Shown here in pieces: positions 61,085 through 64,000 of a stretch of 64,000 bases of DNA; the first letter of the stretch is position 1; every line of letters starts with the position of its first letter. Origin of the DNA: Peribacillus sp044761985 (GTDB lineage: Bacteria; Bacillota; Bacilli; Bacillales; DSM-1321); NCBI RefSeq assembly GCF_044761985.1, contig NZ_JBIWDK010000003.1:310001-374000 (forward strand). The letters run 5' to 3'. The notes below the pieces were generated by a model that saw only the letters and a program-made list of their open reading frames with translations, made no database searches and had not been told where the DNA came from. Position numbers and translations under genes: made by a program.

Positions 61085-61660
61085 ATGTCAGAAAATAAAA
61101 ATGATAAAAAATCAAAACCTTTACTATATGTCGATCAAGTAGAAGTGAAGGCCCAAAGAGGGAACATGCAAAGTGATTACCGGACAAAAAGAAAAAAGAA
61201 AGAAGTGTCAGCAGAGCCTGAAGTAGTCGAAGATGACCGAAAGACTCAAAAAATAGAAAAGATAAAACAGGAGTTCGGTGTGTACGAGGCAATGAAGGAA
61301 ATTGAATCGGAACTGAGTGAAATAAAAAAAATAACGGACCAATACGTACCTGAACCAGAACAAGAACATGCGCCCGTGGAAACTGCCGAGGAAATTCCTA
61401 TAGATCTTGAACCAGAAAAGAAAAAAACCAAAAGGAAGAAAAAGGTGGAGAAGGTTTCGACAACTGACCTCATAACACGCCTTTCCCAACATAAAGGATA
61501 CCCAAAACCAGTTTGTGAAGCAGTTATCCATGGTGAAACGGTTAGGTTTCAAGTCATGGGGATGAGGGGGGAGTCGGTAAAGATCAAAAGGGGGAACCAT
61601 ATCCGGTTCGTCAGATTGCCGGATATAATGAATGCTACTATTATCGAAGAGTCCAATTAG
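61085..61660 (+). CDS. cotO: CotO-family spore coat morphogenetic protein
   Basis: The product has 191 residues. TTAGGAGG precedes the ATG. It starts MSENKNDKKSKPLLYVDQV, has a highly charged Lys/Glu-rich middle and a compact C-terminal domain with PKPVCEAVIHG. Gene position after fabI matches cotO (yjbX) of B. subtilis, a protein of outer coat/crust assembly. Confidence 0.8.
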   Translation: MSENKNDKKSKPLLYVDQVEVKAQRGNMQSDYRTKRKKKEVSAEPEVVEDDRKTQKIEKIKQEFGVYEAMKEIESELSEIKKITDQYVPEPEQEHAPVETAEEIPIDLEPEKKKTKRKKKVEKVSTTDLITRLSQHKGYPKPVCEAVIHGETVRFQVMGMRGESVKIKRGNHIRFVRLPDIMNATIIEESN

Positions 61661-61678
61661 TGAAGGAGCAAAATATAC

Positions 61679-62044
61679 ATGTTTCTCTCGCAGTCTGATT
61701 TGACAATCGTGCTTCTATTAGGTCTAGCTTCATTTAGGCTTACTCGATTAATCGTTTTTGATAAAATAACCGAACCTTTGCGTCGTCCATTCTTTAAAGA
61801 AATTGAAGAAAAAGGTGAAGATGGGACGGCTGAAGTTTACCTAGTTCCAAAAGAAAAGGGATTGAGTGGTTGGATTGGTCAATTGCTTAGTTGTTTTTGG
61901 TGTGTAGGTGTGTGGTCCAGCCTCTTTCTGGTCATCCTTTATCTTGAGCATGTGTTCATGGGGCAAGTATTGATCTTGGTCCTTGCCGTTGCTGCAGTCG
62001 GTTCCATAATTGAAGTGATTATCAGTAAAATTATGGATATTTGA
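61679..62044 (+). CDS. yjcA: DUF1360 sporulation membrane protein (YjcA-like)
   Basis: The product has 121 residues. GAAGGAGC precedes the ATG. It has hydrophobic segments at about 8-25, 66-88 and 92-115, with FRLTRLIVFDKIT and CFWCVGVWSS typical of DUF1360. B. subtilis YjcA is a late sporulation protein in this neighbourhood. Mechanism unknown. Confidence 0.82.
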   Translation: MFLSQSDLTIVLLLGLASFRLTRLIVFDKITEPLRRPFFKEIEEKGEDGTAEVYLVPKEKGLSGWIGQLLSCFWCVGVWSSLFLVILYLEHVFMGQVLILVLAVAAVGSIIEVIISKIMDI

Positions 62045-62105
62045 CGGAGTACAACTTGTCTTTTTTATCATATAGTATGGTATAGATGATAAAGGAGGGT
62101 CACAA

Positions 62106-62222
62106 ATGAATTATAAACAGAATCCATGGCAGTATGCTGCGAAACCAATCAAAAAAGATCAGCCTGTCAAAATTAAAAAAGATTGTGGCTGTAATAAAAG
62201 CAAAAAAAACAAAGCCTATTAA
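62106..62222 (+). CDS. Very small basic Cys-containing protein
   Basis: A 38-residue frame starts MNYKQNPWQYAAKPIKK and contains DCGCNKSKKNK. AAAGGAGGG lies 7 nt before the ATG, and a terminator follows the stop, so it is very likely translated. Probably a sporulation-stage small protein given its neighbours; family not recognised. Confidence 0.7.
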   Translation: MNYKQNPWQYAAKPIKKDQPVKIKKDCGCNKSKKNKAY

Positions 62223-62229
62223 ATAAACG

Positions 62230-62264
62230 GAACCCTTCCTCTTTGGAAGGGTTTCTTTTATTTC
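62230..62264 (+). terminator. Terminator after the 38-residue protein gene
   Basis: AACCCTTCC / GGAAGGGTT with a 5-nt loop is followed by TCTTTTATTT. Confidence 0.85.
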
Positions 62265-62337
62265 CTAATCCTACCATTCATAAAAAATGGGATAAACAAG
62301 AAGATAATAATAGAACGTTAAATTAGGATGTGATTCT

Positions 62338-62835
62338 ATGTTCAGAAAACGGAGAATTTTATATGTTAGCTGGATGTCTCTAGCAGTCATTATGCTCCTA
62401 TTAACTGGCTGCAGCAGTAAAGATGATGGGAAAACAGAAGGATTGGCTTTAATCAAGCGAACGAATCCGGAACCGATGGATATCATTCACGGAGAAGATG
62501 AAGAAGATGAAAAAGGACTCATTACGAAAGTTAAGGAGATGGTAAGTGATGAAGACGAAATTTATGATGTGATCGTTGTCAAAAATGGTAAGAAAATCCT
62601 CGTGGCTTATAAAGTAAAGCATCTACAGCGTTTTCATATGAAAAAAATCGATAAAAACGTGACAAAAAAATTGGAAGACAAGTATCCAAAGTATAAATTT
62701 ATCATTTCCAGCGATTATAAAATCTTTTTGGAGTCAGTAAGGTTGGATGAATTGCTTAAGGAAAAAGATGTACCAGAAAAGAAAGCGAAAAAGAAATTCA
62801 AAGAAATAGTTGAGCTTCATAAGGAATTAATATAA
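62338..62835 (+). CDS. YhcN/YlaJ-like sporulation lipoprotein
   Basis: The product has 165 residues. AGGATGTG precedes the ATG. Lipobox LLTGC places the lipidated Cys at about residue 25, followed by an acidic linker and a domain with VIVVKNGKKILVAYKV and KFIISSDYKIF, resembling YhcN/YlaJ germination lipoproteins. It directly precedes spoVAC (19 nt), as in spoVA2-type operons. Confidence 0.72.
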   Translation: MFRKRRILYVSWMSLAVIMLLLTGCSSKDDGKTEGLALIKRTNPEPMDIIHGEDEEDEKGLITKVKEMVSDEDEIYDVIVVKNGKKILVAYKVKHLQRFHMKKIDKNVTKKLEDKYPKYKFIISSDYKIFLESVRLDELLKEKDVPEKKAKKKFKEIVELHKELI

Positions 62836-62854
62836 GAAGGCGAGGTTTCAAAGT

Positions 62855-63325
62855 ATGAGCGGAAAGGAAAAGACGACCCCACAGCAAGATGAATATAAAC
62901 AGCTTCAAGGCAAGCACGAGATTAAAAGGCCTGTCTTGACCAATTGTCTAAAAGCTTTTTTGGTAGGCGGTATTTTCTGCATAGTGGGACAAGCCATTTC
63001 TTATTTCTATATTTACTTCTTTAATTTCACGGAGCAGACGGCCGGGAGCCCAACCACTGCAACCATGGTATTTCTTGCTCTTTTAATGACGGGCTTCGGA
63101 TTTTATGACCGGATTGGGCAATTTGCTGGAGCTGGTAGTGCCGTACCTGTTACTGGCTTCGGTAACGCGGTCATCTCAGCGGCCATCGAGCATCGTACGG
63201 AAGGATTCGTCCTTGGTGTGGGTTCCAATATGTTTAAATTGGCGGGATCGGTCATTCTATTTGGTGTATTTTCCGCTTTCGTCGTGGCTTTAATCAAAAC
63301 GATTATTCAGATGATAGGGGGTTAA
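62855..63325 (+). CDS. spoVAC: SpoVAC, dipicolinic acid channel protein
   Basis: The product has 156 residues. GAAGGCGAGG precedes the ATG. Hydrophilic head of about 25 residues then four to five membrane helices with MTGFGFYDRIGQFAGAGS and TGFGNAVISAAIEHRTEG, strong family signatures. It forms part of the spore inner-membrane complex that takes up and releases Ca-DPA. spoVAD follows after 3 nt. Confidence 0.93.
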   Translation: MSGKEKTTPQQDEYKQLQGKHEIKRPVLTNCLKAFLVGGIFCIVGQAISYFYIYFFNFTEQTAGSPTTATMVFLALLMTGFGFYDRIGQFAGAGSAVPVTGFGNAVISAAIEHRTEGFVLGVGSNMFKLAGSVILFGVFSAFVVALIKTIIQMIGG

Positions 63326-63328
63326 TCG

Positions 63329-64000
63329 ATGCTAAAGGGGAGACAAACTTGGACGTTCGCTAATAAACCAATCATTTTAAGTACGGGTGTAACGGGCGGA
63401 CCTTTTGAAGCAAATGGTGAAATTCCGGGTGACTTTGACATTCTGTACAGCGACCTGTGGATGGAGCAGGATTCGTATGAAAAGGCCCATCGTCATTTGA
63501 TGGAAAAATCAGTGGAGATTGCCCTGCAAAAAGGGGGAATTGAAAAGGAACAAGTGCAATTTTTTCTGGCAGGGGATTTAATCAACCAGATTACACCCAC
63601 CAGTCTGGCAGCTAGAACCAATGGGATTCCGTACTTCGGTTTGTTCGGTGCTTGTTCTACATCGATGGAAGGTCTTGCCCTGGCAGCCTTCATCACCAAT
63701 TACGGTGGGGCTAACTATGTGCTGACAGGGGCGTCTAGTCATAATGCAGCCGTCGAAAAACAATTCCGTTATCCAACAGAGTATGGGGGACAGAAACCAC
63801 CTACTGCTCAGTGGACGATAACCGGTGCGGGGGTAGCTTTGGTGACTCCAAATGGTACGAGGCAGGAGGCATACCCTCATGTTGTTTCCGCTACCATTGG
63901 AAGAGTCATTGACATGGGGTTGAAGGATCCTTTCAATATGGGGGGGGCAATGGCACCCGCTGCCGTAGATACGATTATCGCTCATTTCAGAGACACGGGT
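63329..64000 (+). CDS. spoVAD: SpoVAD, N-terminal part (cut by window edge)
   Basis: The ATG at 63329 follows AGGGGG; 224 codons lie in the window without a stop. It starts MLKGRQTWTF and shows the thiolase-like fold of SpoVAD (FLAGDLINQITPTSLAAR, FGLFGACSTSMEG with the conserved Cys). It binds dipicolinic acid during sporulation. A spoVAE gene is expected beyond the edge. Confidence 0.93.
   Translation, partial: MLKGRQTWTFANKPIILSTGVTGGPFEANGEIPGDFDILYSDLWMEQDSYEKAHRHLMEKSVEIALQKGGIEKEQVQFFLAGDLINQITPTSLAARTNGIPYFGLFGACSTSMEGLALAAFITNYGGANYVLTGASSHNAAVEKQFRYPTEYGGQKPPTAQWTITGAGVALVTPNGTRQEAYPHVVSATIGRVIDMGLKDPFNMGGAMAPAAVDTIIAHFRDTG

Overview
The window is a chromosomal segment of an endospore-forming, low-GC Gram-positive bacterium of the Bacillaceae, most likely a Bacillus/Peribacillus-type organism. 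The evidence is AGGAGG-type ribosome binding sites with many TTG/GTG starts, sigma-A and sigma-B-like promoters, spore germination and spore coat genes, spoVAC/spoVAD, and gene order that follows the Bacillus subtilis yit-arg-yja-yjb-fabI-cotO order (remembered, not searched) almost gene for gene. There are no rRNA, tRNA or CRISPR features and no intact mobile element; the only mobile trace is a frameshifted IS200/IS605 transposase.

Layout. 1-6.9 kb: maltodextrin use (start of a CBM34/GH13 cyclomaltodextrinase, orphan sugar-binding lipoprotein under a perfect cre site, membrane-anchored GH13 protein lacking every catalytic residue, MalL-type alpha-glucosidase, LacI regulator). 7-15.2 kb: stress and housekeeping genes (SDR, YajQ, DegV, YitT, KGG protein, small proteins, HAD phosphatase, esterase, YitW, MoaA). 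15.6-25.1 kb: arginine biosynthesis argCJBD-carAB-argF with paired ARG boxes before argC and before carA. 25-31.9 kb: yjzC, IS remnant, CtsR-controlled clpB, yjzD, yjaU, yjaV, comZ. 32-37.2 kb: FapR-controlled fabH-fabF, yjaZ, yjbA, trpS. 37.5-46.7 kb: putative glycoside hydrolase, yjbC, spx, mecA, cls, coiA, pepF. 46.7-48 kb: a gene-free stretch apart from one 54-residue membrane protein gene, holding four tandem small RNA genes. 48-56.7 kb: spxH, truncated haemoglobin, transglycosylase, CYTH protein, relQ, NAD kinase, pseudouridine synthase, prpE, mgtE, fabI. 56.7-64 kb: sporulation genes (gerB-gerA-gerC type operon, two CotO-like proteins, YjcA-like protein, YhcN-like lipoprotein, spoVAC, start of spoVAD).

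The most striking element is the array at 46980-47940. Four units of about 230-290 bp each carry a Rex-like TTGTGAA/CACAA palindrome, a sigma-A promoter, a core containing TATACCCCTTTGTT and ATCCCC, and a strong rho-independent terminator. Core, position between pepF and yjbH, and promoter motif all match the RsaE/RoxS small RNA of staphylococci and B. subtilis, usually described as one gene. The locus looks like a four-copy RoxS family embedded in a redox-response neighbourhood (spx, spxH, truncated haemoglobin). The shared C-rich loop is complementary to the Shine-Dalgarno region of argF in this same window.

The second notable element is the GH13 protein at 2300-3814. It keeps fold, signal peptide and membrane anchor, but its nucleophile, acid/base and third acid positions are Asn, Asp and Asn. 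It looks like a conserved pseudoenzyme beside a solute-binding lipoprotein.
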